Shown here piece by piece: positions 16,787-25,484 of a stretch of DNA of 64,000 bases (positions are counted from its first letter, which is position 1; each line of letters begins with the position of its first letter). Source of the DNA: Candidatus Cloacimonadota bacterium (GTDB taxonomy: Bacteria > Cloacimonadota > Cloacimonadia > Cloacimonadales > Cloacimonadaceae); the NCBI GenBank assembly GCA_029561955.1, contig JAKQWO010000041.1, positions 1 to 64,000 of the forward strand, read 5' to 3'. Below the pieces are notes generated by a model that ran no database searches, was not told the DNA's origin, and saw only the letters and a list, made by a program, of their open reading frames with translations. Both the position numbers and the translations under genes were made by a program.

Positions 16787-17287
16787 ATGGTCAAGACTTT
16801 TATTACTATCGCCTTGCTGTTAGTGGTACTTTTTGGGTGCTCATATTCTGTGTATTCAAACACTTACCCACACCTAAAAAAAGTTAGAATAGCAGCATTT
16901 GAAAACCGAAGTTCGAGCTTTGAAATCGGAGAAAATGTCTTCTCCGGGCTCAATTTGCAGTTTCGAAACGATGGCCGGCTCAAGCCGGTCACGCAGGACC
17001 CGGACTGCCTTATCGAAGGTGTGATCTTTAGCTTTGAGGAAAACATCCACAGCTATGATGCCAACAACAAAATTCAGGACTACCGGCTCACGCTGAGCTT
17101 GAGCATCAATTTTACCGATTTGAGCAAAAACGAGACGATCTGGGAAAATAAAGCGCTGTCGCTGAGCCAGACCTACGCCGTGGGTCAAGCCGCCACCAGC
17201 AAAAACAAGAGCCGTGAGGAAGCTACCGATGCACTCATCAAAGACCTCTTTAACACCATCATCCAAAACAGCCTCGAACGCTGGTGA
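16787..17287 (+). CDS. lptE: LptE-like LPS-assembly lipoprotein
   Basis: The 166-residue protein begins with a signal peptide and a lipobox ending VLFGC (Cys18). It follows the pattern of the LptE family: KKVRIAAFENRSSSFEIGENVFSGL near the start, a central CLIEGVIFSFEE strand, and a C-terminal helix ending in ALIKDLFNTIIQNSLERW. LptE plugs the LptD barrel in the outer membrane for lipopolysaccharide export. No lptD is seen here. It heads the run that continues into the pseudouridine synthase (1 bp gap), YchF, FtsK and LolA genes. Confidence 0.8.
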   Translation: MVKTFITIALLLVVLFGCSYSVYSNTYPHLKKVRIAAFENRSSSFEIGENVFSGLNLQFRNDGRLKPVTQDPDCLIEGVIFSFEENIHSYDANNKIQDYRLTLSLSINFTDLSKNETIWENKALSLSQTYAVGQAATSKNKSREEATDALIKDLFNTIIQNSLERW

Positions 17288-17288
17288 G

Positions 17289-18140
17289 ATGCGGCTGAAT
17301 CGCTATCTTGCCCTGCACGGCTATAGCTCGCGCCGCAAGGCTGAGGAGCTGATCAAAGCCGGCCGCGTCAGCCTCAATGGCGAAATCTGCACCGAGCTGG
17401 CCACAAAGGTTGATCCCGCAACTGACAAGGTGAGCGTGGACGGGATGGAAATCAAGAGCAGCGGCGAAAAGCTGTATCTGATCCTCAACAAGCCCAAAGG
17501 CTACGTGGTCACGCATAGCGATGAAATGCAGCGCCCCACCATCTTTGACCTGCTGCCGCCCGAGGCAAAAGGCATGAATTATGCGGGCAGACTGGACAAA
17601 AACTCCGAGGGCCTGCTGCTGCTCACCAACGACGGCGAGCTGATCAACCGGCTCACACATCCATCCTTCAAAGTGGAAAAGGTTTACAAAGCCGTCATCA
17701 CACCGCCGATCAACAAGAAAAGCATCCAAATGTTGCGTCAGGGAGTGCCGATCCAGGCGGGAACCACTGCACCCGCAGGAGTGTTTGTAAAAGAACAAAA
17801 AGAGGGCAGCATGGTGCTCAAAATAGTGATCTACGAAGGACGCAAACGACAGATACGTCAGATGATAGAAGCCGTGGGCTCCAAGGTGATGAATCTCAAA
17901 AGACTACAATTTGGGCCGATTACGCTCAAAAACCTGCCCTTGGGGCATTGGCGTCCGCTCACGCCCGGCGAAATCAGAAGTTTAAAATCAATCAGCGAGG
18001 TACGGTCGTTAGATGAAGCGACCAATCCTGTAGCCGGCTCATCCCGATACAAGCGAAGCTTGCACAAAACTACAGCCAATACCCGTACTCCCAGCGCTAC
18101 AGCGAGCGCCCGTACAGTGAAGAATAAGGACAATAAATGA
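17289..18140 (+). CDS. RluB/RsuA-type pseudouridine synthase with a repeat-derived tail
   Basis: This enzyme converts a specific uridine in rRNA to pseudouridine. From the ATG at 17289 (1 bp after lptE) the protein has 283 residues. An S4 RNA-binding domain spans 1-50. The catalytic GRLDKNSEGLLLLTNDG has Asp103, and YEGRKRQIRQM lies near 182-192. The family fold ends at about residue 233 (RPLTPGEIRSLKS). The remaining 50 residues are basic and low in complexity, and their DNA is dispersed spacer repeat. An upstream in-frame start at 17214 would overlap lptE and adds no domain. RluB is more likely than RsuA, but I am not certain. Confidence 0.9.
   Translation: MRLNRYLALHGYSSRRKAEELIKAGRVSLNGEICTELATKVDPATDKVSVDGMEIKSSGEKLYLILNKPKGYVVTHSDEMQRPTIFDLLPPEAKGMNYAGRLDKNSEGLLLLTNDGELINRLTHPSFKVEKVYKAVITPPINKKSIQMLRQGVPIQAGTTAPAGVFVKEQKEGSMVLKIVIYEGRKRQIRQMIEAVGSKVMNLKRLQFGPITLKNLPLGHWRPLTPGEIRSLKSISEVRSLDEATNPVAGSSRYKRSLHKTTANTRTPSATASARTVKNKDNK
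17997..18118 (+). repeat. spacer-repeat modules translated as a protein tail
   Basis: This stretch inside the pseudouridine synthase frame contains GACCAATCCTGTAGCCGG-like and CAGCGAGCGCCCGTAC-like strings, which are the palindromic modules found in the gene-free spacers (compare near 14450 and 41730). The reading frame stays open through it and stops 4 bp into the next gene. Confidence 0.75.
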
Positions 18141-19213
18141 AAATAGCTCTCATAGGAAAACCCAAAAGCGGTAAAAGCACCGTCTTCAACGCACTCTCCG
18201 GACTCAGCGTCTCCACCGACAAATACGCTCCCGCAGCCACGGAACCCAATATCTGCGTGGTGCCGGTATTGGATGAGCGCGTGAGCCGGCTCTCCGAAAT
18301 CTATAAACCCCAAAAGACTATCTATGCCAATATCGAGTTTCGGGATTACCCCGGCATCTTTGGTGGGCAGATAGACAGCAAAGAAAACACCCTTTACAAC
18401 GACATCAAGACCTGCGAGGGCTTTGCCTTGGTGATAAGGAACTTTGCCGATGACGAGCTGGACAGCCTGATCGGCGAAGTGCAGCCTCTGCAAGACTTTG
18501 AATCCTTTGAAGAAGAGATGATTCTCAACGATCTCATCTTGGCGGAAAAGCGCTTGGAGAAGATCCATCTGGACTACAAACGCGGCGTGAAGACTCCCGC
18601 TATCCAACTGGAGGAGAAGGTCTTGGAGCAAATCTGTGAGCATCTGCGGGAAAATAAGCCCCTGCGCACACTCGAGCTCAAAGAAGAGGAAGCCAAGAGC
18701 CTCAAAGGCTTTGCCTTCTTCAGCGCCAAACCACTGATGGTGATCCTCAACAGCGATGAGGACGGATTTGGCAAAAATGAGGAGATGATCCGGGCTTTTG
18801 AGGCTAAAGGCATCATGGCGATTGAGATAGCGGGTCGCTTTGAGGAAGAACTGGCCAAGCTGGAAGACGAGGAAGCGCAGATGTTTATGGAGGATATGGG
18901 TATCCAGAGCTCGATCAAAGACCGGCTCATCCACCAAAGCTATCTGATGATGGGCTACATCAGCTTTTTCACCGTGGGCGAAGACGAGGTGCGCGCGTGG
19001 ACTATTGTCAAAGGCGATAATGCGCTCACCGCTGCGGGCAAGATTCATAGCGATCTGGCGCGGGGCTTTATCCGGGCGGAATGCTTTAACTATGAACAGA
19101 TTCTGGAGCACGGCAGCGAGAAAGTGCTCAAGGAAAAGGGGCTCTTTCGCCTTGAGGGCAAGAATTACCTCGTTCAAGATGGCGAAATCGTGCATATCCG
19201 TTTCAACGTGTGA
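18137..19213 (+). CDS. ychF: YchF/OLA1-like P-loop NTPase
   Basis: This 358-residue translation-factor-class NTPase has the P-loop GKPKSGKST (residues 7-15), a DYPGIFGG switch, an unusual LNSDED where G proteins have NKxD, a central coiled-coil insert (about 125-205), and a C-terminal TGS-like domain (about 270-358, with GEDEVRAWTIVKGDNALTAAGKIHSDLARGF-type sequence). YchF proteins prefer ATP and bind ribosomes. It overlaps the preceding gene by 4 bp (ATGA). The P-loop lacks the usual N of PNVGKS. The family assignment is good and the exact role is not known. Confidence 0.85.
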   Translation: MKIALIGKPKSGKSTVFNALSGLSVSTDKYAPAATEPNICVVPVLDERVSRLSEIYKPQKTIYANIEFRDYPGIFGGQIDSKENTLYNDIKTCEGFALVIRNFADDELDSLIGEVQPLQDFESFEEEMILNDLILAEKRLEKIHLDYKRGVKTPAIQLEEKVLEQICEHLRENKPLRTLELKEEEAKSLKGFAFFSAKPLMVILNSDEDGFGKNEEMIRAFEAKGIMAIEIAGRFEEELAKLEDEEAQMFMEDMGIQSSIKDRLIHQSYLMMGYISFFTVGEDEVRAWTIVKGDNALTAAGKIHSDLARGFIRAECFNYEQILEHGSEKVLKEKGLFRLEGKNYLVQDGEIVHIRFNV

Positions 19214-19219
19214 GGCAAC

Positions 19220-21448
19220 ATGGCAAAGAAGAAGCAAAAAACCTCCTCAAGCAAGCCAAAACCCTGGCTGAACAGACTGATCAGCGCCGTCATCTTTATC
19301 GTCTGTTTTCTGATGGTTTTGGCGCTGGCCTACGGGCCGAAATCGTTGGACGACGATTGGAAGCATCTGCAAAGTGCGGCAGGCTTTGCCGGCTGGTTTT
19401 CCTCAGAGACCCAGAATCTGGTGGGTGTCTTTGGCATCCTGATGGGCAATCTCTGCGTTTATCTCTTGGGCTATGTCTTTTCACTACTGTCCTTTATCCT
19501 CATCGGCATCATCGCTTTGCTCTACTTTTTGGAGCCGCAAACGCCCAAAGGCCGGCAAAAGCTGCTGCTCTTTCTCATCGTGATCTTCCTCTTGCAAATC
19601 CTTCTCTCTCATAATGCGGGCAGCGCGGGCTATGGCATCCTGCCCGGGGCGCTTTACAGCTTGCTGACGGCTGTTTTCAGCAGTTTGGGCACCACGATCA
19701 TCCTGATCACGGCCATCGTATTGAGCGTGATCCTGATTTTGGAGTGGCAACGCCTCAAAACCTGGTCGCTGGCGCTGATGCAGAGCTTTACGCAGCGTGA
19801 GCCAAAGGTCAAGCCGGAAAAGCCTACCATCAATCAGGATGTGCCTGCACCCGCTGTAAAAGAGGAAGAGCAAAAAGATAGCACACCCGTCATCCATGGT
19901 CATGAAGATACGCCGCCAGTAGAGCCAGAAAAGGAAGCTCCTGCCAAGAAAAAGGAGGAGCCAAAGAAGGAAAAAACCAAGGCAGAGGGCGATAGACACG
20001 AGTATGTGATCCCGTCGATCAACGACTTTTTGGAGAGTCCGGTCAAGCTTTCGGAGAGCGACCGGAAGGAGATTGAGGCGCAGATTCTTTCTACCAGCAG
20101 CCTGCTGAAGGATAAATTGGCGGAGTTTGGTATTGAGGCGGAGGTGCGCAACGTCAATATCGGCCCCATCATCACTCAATATGAGCTGGAGCCGGCTAAA
20201 GGCGTGAAAGTCAATAAGTTTGCCTCGCTGGCCGATGATCTGGCGCTGGCGATCAAGGCACGCAGCATCAGGGTGCAGGCGCCTATTCCCGGACGTGGGC
20301 TGATCGGCATTGAAATCCCCAACCACACCCGCGATATGATCTACCTCAAAGACCTACTGCTCTGCGAGGAAATGAAGAGTGCCAAGAGTAGGCTGATGTT
20401 TGGTTTGGGAAAAGACATCGCCGGCAAACCGGTGGTGACCGACCTCTCCAAAATGCCGCATCTGCTGATCGCCGGTGCGACGGGAAGCGGTAAAAGTGTC
20501 TGTATCAACACTATCATCATGAGCCTGATCTTGCGCAGTACGCCGGATGAGGTGAGATTGCTGCTGATCGACCCCAAAAGGGTGGAATTGGCGGGCTATA
20601 ACGAGCTGCCGCACCTGATCGGCAACGTGGTCACCGAGCCGGATGATGCCTTAGAAAATATGTTCTGGGCGGTGCGCGAGATGGAACGCCGCTATGAACT
20701 GCTGCAGGAAGCGAAGGTGAGAGATTTGGCGGGCTATAATGAGAAAGCGCTGCGTGAAAAGGAATTGGAGCTGGAACCGCTGCCGGCCATCGTGATTATC
20801 GTGGATGAATTTGCGGATCTGATCATGACCAGCGGCAAGGAAATCGAGCTGCCGATCACACGCTTGGCACAGATGGCACGTGCGGTGGGTATTCACCTGA
20901 TCTTGGCTACGCAACGGCCTTCCATCAAAGTGATTACGGGTATCATCAAGGCAAACTTCCCGGCACGCATCGCCTTCCAGGTGTCATCGAGGGTGGATTC
21001 TCGCGTGATCTTGGATATGATCGGTGCGGAAAGGCTTCTGGGACTGGGAGATATGCTATTCTTACCGCCCGGTAAAGCTATGCCCATCCGCATCCACGGC
21101 GCCTACGTGAGCGATAGCGAAATCGCCCGAGTTTGCGATTTTCTGGCCATGCAGCCCAAGCCGGAGCTGGACTTCTCGCTGCCGGAAGAGGGCAAAAGCG
21201 GCTTTAACATGTTTGATTACGACGATGAGCTCTTCCCGGAAGCGGCGATCGTGGTGGTGAGAACCAATACGGCGTCGGTGTCTATGTTGCAGAGGCACTT
21301 CAAGATAGGCTATGCACGGGCGGGGCGTCTGGTAGACCTGCTGGAACGAGCGCATATCGTGGGGCCGCATGCGGGCTCCAAATCGCGCGATGTTTTGGCC
21401 AGCCGCGATGATCTGATCCGGTTGGGGTTTATCAGAGAAGAGGAGTAA
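19220..21448 (+). CDS. ftsK: FtsK/SpoIIIE DNA translocase
   Basis: This septal motor pumps chromosomal DNA into daughter cells and positions dif for XerCD. The 742 residues comprise four membrane helices in about 20-165, a charged Pro/Glu/Lys-rich linker (about 195-260), an alpha/beta RecA-like motor with Walker A GATGSGKS (about 417-424) and Walker B IVIIVDEFADL (about 520-531), and a C-terminal winged-helix gamma domain (about 675-742, MLQRHFKIGYARAGRLVDLL) that reads polar DNA motifs. The linker is short compared with E. coli FtsK. It starts 6 bp after ychF. Confidence 0.95.
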   Translation: MAKKKQKTSSSKPKPWLNRLISAVIFIVCFLMVLALAYGPKSLDDDWKHLQSAAGFAGWFSSETQNLVGVFGILMGNLCVYLLGYVFSLLSFILIGIIALLYFLEPQTPKGRQKLLLFLIVIFLLQILLSHNAGSAGYGILPGALYSLLTAVFSSLGTTIILITAIVLSVILILEWQRLKTWSLALMQSFTQREPKVKPEKPTINQDVPAPAVKEEEQKDSTPVIHGHEDTPPVEPEKEAPAKKKEEPKKEKTKAEGDRHEYVIPSINDFLESPVKLSESDRKEIEAQILSTSSLLKDKLAEFGIEAEVRNVNIGPIITQYELEPAKGVKVNKFASLADDLALAIKARSIRVQAPIPGRGLIGIEIPNHTRDMIYLKDLLLCEEMKSAKSRLMFGLGKDIAGKPVVTDLSKMPHLLIAGATGSGKSVCINTIIMSLILRSTPDEVRLLLIDPKRVELAGYNELPHLIGNVVTEPDDALENMFWAVREMERRYELLQEAKVRDLAGYNEKALREKELELEPLPAIVIIVDEFADLIMTSGKEIELPITRLAQMARAVGIHLILATQRPSIKVITGIIKANFPARIAFQVSSRVDSRVILDMIGAERLLGLGDMLFLPPGKAMPIRIHGAYVSDSEIARVCDFLAMQPKPELDFSLPEEGKSGFNMFDYDDELFPEAAIVVVRTNTASVSMLQRHFKIGYARAGRLVDLLERAHIVGPHAGSKSRDVLASRDDLIRLGFIREEE

Positions 21449-21452
21449 AGCA

Positions 21453-22073
21453 ATGAAACCCAAGTTTTTAATCACACTAATCATTATCTTGGTGGCTTTG
21501 AGCTTGAATGCGATGAAGTCTGGAGAACTGTATCAAAAGATCAGTTCAGCCTACAAAAGCATCTCCAGCTATCAGGCTAAGGTGACGCAAACTAACTACT
21601 TTGCGGAGCTGAAGTCCACCATCAACTACACTGGGAATATGTACTTTACGCCCGGACGGCTGCTGATGCACTTTGATAAGCCGTCCACGCAGAGGATGCT
21701 GATCGAAAAAGGCAAATTCACGCTCTATGATGCCGGTTCCAACACCATCTACACCTCGGAGATTGTGGAGCAATACCAGCGCATGAATCCTCTGGAACTG
21801 CTGCAGCTCTATTGGGGGCGCTCCACCGTGAGCGTAAAGAAGGGCAAAGGTGAGCTGATGACAGTGGATCTGAAGCCCAAGAAGGATGCCATGCTAACGA
21901 GTATTTCGGCTACTGTCAACAGCAAGACCGGCATCATCCAAGCCTTGAGCTACAAGGCACATAGCGGCAACACGGTGAAATACAGCTTTTCTGGTATCAA
22001 GATCAATCAAGCCATCGCCGCATCGGTGTGGAACTTTCAGTATCCCAAAGATGCGCAAAGGATAACGGATTAA
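21453..22073 (+). CDS. lolA: LolA-like outer-membrane lipoprotein carrier
   Basis: The 206-residue periplasmic protein has a signal peptide (1-20). The LolA pattern follows: an N-terminal helix LYQKISSAYKSISSYQAKVTQ, MYFTPGRLLMHFDKPSTQRMLIEKGKF, ending IKINQAIAASVWNFQYPKDAQRI. LolA shuttles lipoproteins from LolCDE to the outer membrane, which fits the lipoproteins in this window. It is 4 bp downstream of ftsK, an arrangement also common in proteobacteria. Confidence 0.85.
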   Translation: MKPKFLITLIIILVALSLNAMKSGELYQKISSAYKSISSYQAKVTQTNYFAELKSTINYTGNMYFTPGRLLMHFDKPSTQRMLIEKGKFTLYDAGSNTIYTSEIVEQYQRMNPLELLQLYWGRSTVSVKKGKGELMTVDLKPKKDAMLTSISATVNSKTGIIQALSYKAHSGNTVKYSFSGIKINQAIAASVWNFQYPKDAQRITD

Positions 22074-22074
22074 C

Positions 22075-23124
22075 ATGATAGCACTCATCATGGCTGGGGG
22101 TGTGGGAACCCGGTTTTGGCCGGCCAGCACCCGTTCTTTTCCCAAGCAGTATCTGCCCATCTTGGGCGATAAGTCCATGATCCAGGTGACCTTCGAGCGT
22201 CTTTTACCCCTGATTCAAGCGCAGGATATCTATGTGGTGACTTCCCAAGATCAGGTGCATTTGGTGAAAGAGCATCTGCAGGAAATGCCCGAGGAGAATA
22301 TCATCGTCGAGCCGGTGGGCATGAATACCGCTCCCTGTCTCGCACTCAGCCTGTCCTATCTCGGCAGACGCTACCCTCCTGATACGGCTATGGTTGTGCT
22401 GCCCGCGGATCATTATATTCGGGATACCAAGAGCTTTCTCAAGAGCCTGAAAGTGGCTGAAAAAGCGGCGGCTAAGGGGATGCTGGTGACCTTTGGGATC
22501 AAACCGAGCTATCCGGCTACCGGATATGGCTATATCCAAGCGGGAGAGGAGCTTGAGCTGGGCATTCAAGCTGTGCAGCAATTCAAAGAAAAGCCGGATC
22601 TGCAGACGGCGATCTCCTTTTTACAGCAGGGCAATTTCTACTGGAATTCGGGGATGTTTTGCTGGACTTTGGAGACGCTCAAGCGGACTTTTGCTTCCTA
22701 TCTGCCGGAGGCTTTATCGTTGGCAGGGACGATCACGGAAGCCAGAGAAGCCGGAGCTGAATCTAAGGATGAGCTTTATTTTCAGATGCCGAAGCTGCCC
22801 ATAGATATCGCCATCATGGAAAAGGCAGCCAACCGGGCAGTGATCCCAGTGGATTATGGCTGGAGCGATGTGGGCAGTTGGGAAGCTTTGGACAATCTTT
22901 CTGATAAGGATGAGGATGGCAACAGCTTCAAGAGTGGAGGCCTGGCGCTGAATAGCAAGGATAACTACGTGCATACCAGTAAGTTCACAGCATTGATCGA
23001 TGTGGAAGACCTCTGCATCGTGGAGGGGAAAGACGCCTTGCTCATCTGCCCTAAGCGGAGCAGTGAATCGGTGCGGCAGCTTGTGGACTTGCTGAAGAAA
23101 GAGAAACACGATGAATTACTATAG
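22075..23124 (+). CDS. manC: mannose-1-phosphate guanylyltransferase
   Basis: This enzyme makes GDP-mannose from mannose-1-phosphate and GTP for surface polysaccharides. The 349 residues have the nucleotidyltransferase signature MAGGVGTRFWPASTRSFPKQ at the N-terminus, LPADHYI, GYGYIQAG, FWNSGMF-like YWNSGMFCW, and PVDYGWSDVGSWEAL. It is the monofunctional short form, without the C-terminal phosphomannose isomerase domain of the fused enzymes. It begins 1 bp after lolA. Confidence 0.95.
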   Translation: MIALIMAGGVGTRFWPASTRSFPKQYLPILGDKSMIQVTFERLLPLIQAQDIYVVTSQDQVHLVKEHLQEMPEENIIVEPVGMNTAPCLALSLSYLGRRYPPDTAMVVLPADHYIRDTKSFLKSLKVAEKAAAKGMLVTFGIKPSYPATGYGYIQAGEELELGIQAVQQFKEKPDLQTAISFLQQGNFYWNSGMFCWTLETLKRTFASYLPEALSLAGTITEAREAGAESKDELYFQMPKLPIDIAIMEKAANRAVIPVDYGWSDVGSWEALDNLSDKDEDGNSFKSGGLALNSKDNYVHTSKFTALIDVEDLCIVEGKDALLICPKRSSESVRQLVDLLKKEKHDELL

Positions 23125-23135
23125 GAGCTAAGAAG

Positions 23136-24047
23136 ATGGATAGGAAGACTTTTGAATACTTGTTTAATAAGGTGCGCGGCGCATCCAAAGAAGAGATCAT
23201 GAAACATGCCAAGCTGTCTGAAGATGAGTATGACAGCATGGAAGGAAGCTTTGAAGAACAGATAAAAGAAATCCAGAAAGATAGGGAGAAGGCAGCGGAC
23301 ATCGGGCCTGAATTTGTGAGGCTAACCCGCTATCTCTACGGCAAAACCAGCGATCAACAAAAGGGAGTGCACCGTCCGGATGCGATCAAGGAAATCAAGG
23401 GTGAAAGCATTGCCTTGCCGGCGGTGGACAAGATAGAGAAGCCCAAGCTCAGCCTCTATGATGCGATCCAAAATCGGCGCAGCACCCGTCAATACAGCGA
23501 TGAGCCTTTGAGCAGGGATGAGCTGTCCTTTTTGTTCTGGGCGGGCTTTTGGGTTAAAGACTTGAAATCCACCGAAAGGGTTGAATTTACCCTGCGCAAT
23601 GTGCCTTCTGCGGGAGCGAGACATCCGCTGGAATGCTACCTGCTGATCAATAAGGTGCAGGGGATTGAGGCGGGCTTGTACCACTACCATCCTGTGAAGC
23701 ATGAATTGGTTAGGTTAGAAAAAGATGCCGATATAGCCAATCAGGTATATGAGGCGGCTATGGGACAGGAAATGGTAACCAAATCAGCGGTGACCTTTAT
23801 CGTGAGTGCCATCCCGCAGCGCACCGCCTGGAGATATGTCCAGAGAGCCTATAGGTATCTCTATCTTGATGCCGGGCATGTGGGACAGAACATCTCGCTT
23901 GCCTGTGAAGCTATCGGTGCCGGCGCTTGCATGATCGGAGCCTATCAGGATGAGGCGATGAATGAGGTGATTGGTGTAGATGGCAGAGAGGAGTTTGTGA
24001 TCTACGCCTTCAGCGTGGGGAAAAAGCCTGCTGATACTTCAGTTTGA
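23136..24047 (+). CDS. SagB-type nitroreductase-family oxidoreductase
   Basis: The 303-residue protein has an N-terminal helical part of about 100 residues. A flavin nitroreductase fold follows, with IQNRRSTRQYSDEPLSRDEL (FMN phosphate binding), PSAGARHPLECYLLI, GLYHYHPVKHEL, and the C-terminal GHVGQNISLACEAIGAGACMIGAY. These are the hallmarks of the SagB/ThcOx group, which oxidises azolines in peptide toxins but also includes many stand-alone oxidoreductases. No cyclodehydratase or precursor peptide gene lies nearby, so a peptide-modification role is not supported. Its end overlaps the convergent fumarase gene by 9 bp. Confidence 0.85.
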   Translation: MDRKTFEYLFNKVRGASKEEIMKHAKLSEDEYDSMEGSFEEQIKEIQKDREKAADIGPEFVRLTRYLYGKTSDQQKGVHRPDAIKEIKGESIALPAVDKIEKPKLSLYDAIQNRRSTRQYSDEPLSRDELSFLFWAGFWVKDLKSTERVEFTLRNVPSAGARHPLECYLLINKVQGIEAGLYHYHPVKHELVRLEKDADIANQVYEAAMGQEMVTKSAVTFIVSAIPQRTAWRYVQRAYRYLYLDAGHVGQNISLACEAIGAGACMIGAYQDEAMNEVIGVDGREEFVIYAFSVGKKPADTSV

Positions 24048-24539
24048 TACGTAACAGGGGAAGTCGACCACTTCCATTTTGTAGATCGCTTCGGCACCAA
24101 ATTCCGGCCAGAGGAAGAGCTCAAACTTGGTCACATGCGTGGAGAGATAGGCCGACACGCCACCGGTTGCCACCAAATAGAGGGCTTGGTGTTGCTTGAT
24201 TGCTTCTTTGACAGTGGCGGAACGCTCGCCTTTGCCGATCATCACCTTGAGTCCGTGCTCCAAGAGAGTGGGAGTGTAGGTATCCATACGTGAGGAAGTG
24301 GTGGGGCCGATGGCACCGCAGATTTTACCGGGTGGGATCGGTGAAGGACCACAATAGAAGATGGCGGTTTCGCTCAGGGGTAGAGGTAGAGGTTTCCCTT
24401 GCTGGATGAGGTCAACTAAGCGCCGGTGAGCTTTATCACGGGCGGTATAGAGTGTGCCGGTGAGCAGGACTTTATCGCCTGGGGAGAGGCTGAGAATGTT
24501 CTCAGAGCTGAGGGGGAGGGAAATCTTGTGTGTCTTCAT
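24039..24539 (-). CDS. class I fumarate hydratase, beta subunit
   Basis: This is the C-terminal half of the iron-sulfur fumarase/tartrate dehydratase type: LSPGDKVLLTGTLYTARDKAHRRL, YCGPSPIPPG, IGPTTSSRMDTYTP, MIGKGERS, and VATGGVSAYLSTHV (166 residues). The start is taken at 24539. A longer in-frame form from 24686 would run back through the alpha-subunit gene and has no family support. It follows the alpha gene after a 28-bp gap that contains the parS-like palindrome. Together the subunits hydrate fumarate to malate, or a related dicarboxylate. Confidence 0.92.
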   Translation of the reverse strand: MKTHKISLPLSSENILSLSPGDKVLLTGTLYTARDKAHRRLVDLIQQGKPLPLPLSETAIFYCGPSPIPPGKICGAIGPTTSSRMDTYTPTLLEHGLKVMIGKGERSATVKEAIKQHQALYLVATGGVSAYLSTHVTKFELFLWPEFGAEAIYKMEVVDFPCYVSN

Positions 24540-24551
24540 GGCAGGTCTCGA

Positions 24552-24567
24552 TGTTTCACGTGAAACC
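24552..24567. promoter_or_regulatory. parS: parS-like ParB-binding site
   Basis: TGTTTCACGTGAAACC contains the perfect 14-bp palindrome GTTTCACGTGAAAC (24553-24566), identical to the core of the widely conserved chromosomal parS site (TGTTNCACGTGAAACA). It fills most of the 28-bp gap between the two fumarase genes and ends at the base before the alpha stop codon. ParB spreads from such sites to condense and segregate the origin region. Only one copy was noticed in the window, and no parA/parB gene is present. Confidence 0.8.
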
Positions 24568-25422
24568 TCAGAGGGTGAAACTGGTATGCCGGTGGGCGTG
24601 GCAATCCAAATTGATCGCCAAAGGCAGGGAAGCAATATGACAGGGAGCGGTGAGAATCTGAACGGCCAAAGCGGTAGGCCCGGCACCCATGCCCATCACT
24701 CCTTTACCTTGCCTGTTGATCTCACTCAAGATCTTCTTTTCTAACTCAGCATACCTAGGATCGGGGTGTTCTCTGCCTGTGGGTTCCAACAATGCCTTCT
24801 TCGCCAAGATTGCCGAGCTCTCAAAATTACCACCCAAACCGATACCCACGATTACGGGCGGACAGGGCTGACCTCCCACACCCACCACATGCTCTACCAC
24901 CTTAGCAACTATCCCATCCACATCGGTTGAAGTGGGAAGCATGTAGTGAGCGGCCATATTCTCGGCACCGCCACCTTTCAAGGCCAGCTTCACCTTCAAA
25001 CCTTCACCCGGGACCACCTCCCAATGAATGACAGGTGCAGCTCGATCCTTGATGATCTTTCTCTCAAAGAGCGGTTCCTCCACCAGGCTGTGCCGCAGGT
25101 GATACTTCCGCCAGCCCTCCTCAAGAGCCGACTCGATCGTGCTGAGGATATCGTCTCCACAGAGGCATAAGTCTTCACCTTTTTCGATGAACAGCACCGG
25201 TGTGCCGGTATCCTGGCAGCAGGGCAAGCCTTCAGCACAGGCGATGTCCGCATTTCTCAGGATCGTCTGTAGCATATCCTTGGCTAAGGGGTGAGTCTCA
25301 TTTGCTTCATATTCACGGATCAGTTTTAGTACCCTCTCATCCGGACGGCAGTAAATCTGACCCAGAGCCTCCACTAACTTCTCATACAAGAGTGCTGAAT
25401 CGATAAAAAGGACGTTTTTCAT
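24568..25422 (-). CDS. class I fumarate hydratase, alpha subunit
   Basis: The 284-residue iron-sulfur subunit carries PCCQDTGTP (about 68-76), GGQPCPPVIVGIGLGG and a C-terminal CHIASLPLAINLDCHAHR. These hold the cysteines expected to bind the [4Fe-4S] cluster whose free iron activates water. MGMGAGPTALAVQI is also typical. Fumarase rather than tartrate dehydratase is the better guess for a central-metabolism gene, but the two cannot be told apart by sequence alone. It is the upstream partner of the beta gene. Confidence 0.93.
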   Translation of the reverse strand: MKNVLFIDSALLYEKLVEALGQIYCRPDERVLKLIREYEANETHPLAKDMLQTILRNADIACAEGLPCCQDTGTPVLFIEKGEDLCLCGDDILSTIESALEEGWRKYHLRHSLVEEPLFERKIIKDRAAPVIHWEVVPGEGLKVKLALKGGGAENMAAHYMLPTSTDVDGIVAKVVEHVVGVGGQPCPPVIVGIGLGGNFESSAILAKKALLEPTGREHPDPRYAELEKKILSEINRQGKGVMGMGAGPTALAVQILTAPCHIASLPLAINLDCHAHRHTSFTL

Positions 25423-25484
25423 TTAAGCCACCAAATCTCGCTTTAAACAGCTTCCGGCCTCAAACCCGTCTTTGGATATTGACC

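Noticed and set aside
17214-17288. Upstream start for the pseudouridine synthase
   Set aside because: It overlaps the end of lptE and adds residues outside the S4 domain; the ATG at 17289 fits the family.
23136-24047. SagB-like gene as part of an azoline-peptide (bacteriocin) cluster
   Set aside because: No cyclodehydratase, docking protein, transporter or precursor-like small frame is present around it.
24540-24686. 49-residue N-terminal extension of the fumarase beta subunit
   Set aside because: It would read through the parS-like site and the alpha-subunit gene in another frame; the family starts at the ATG at 24539.
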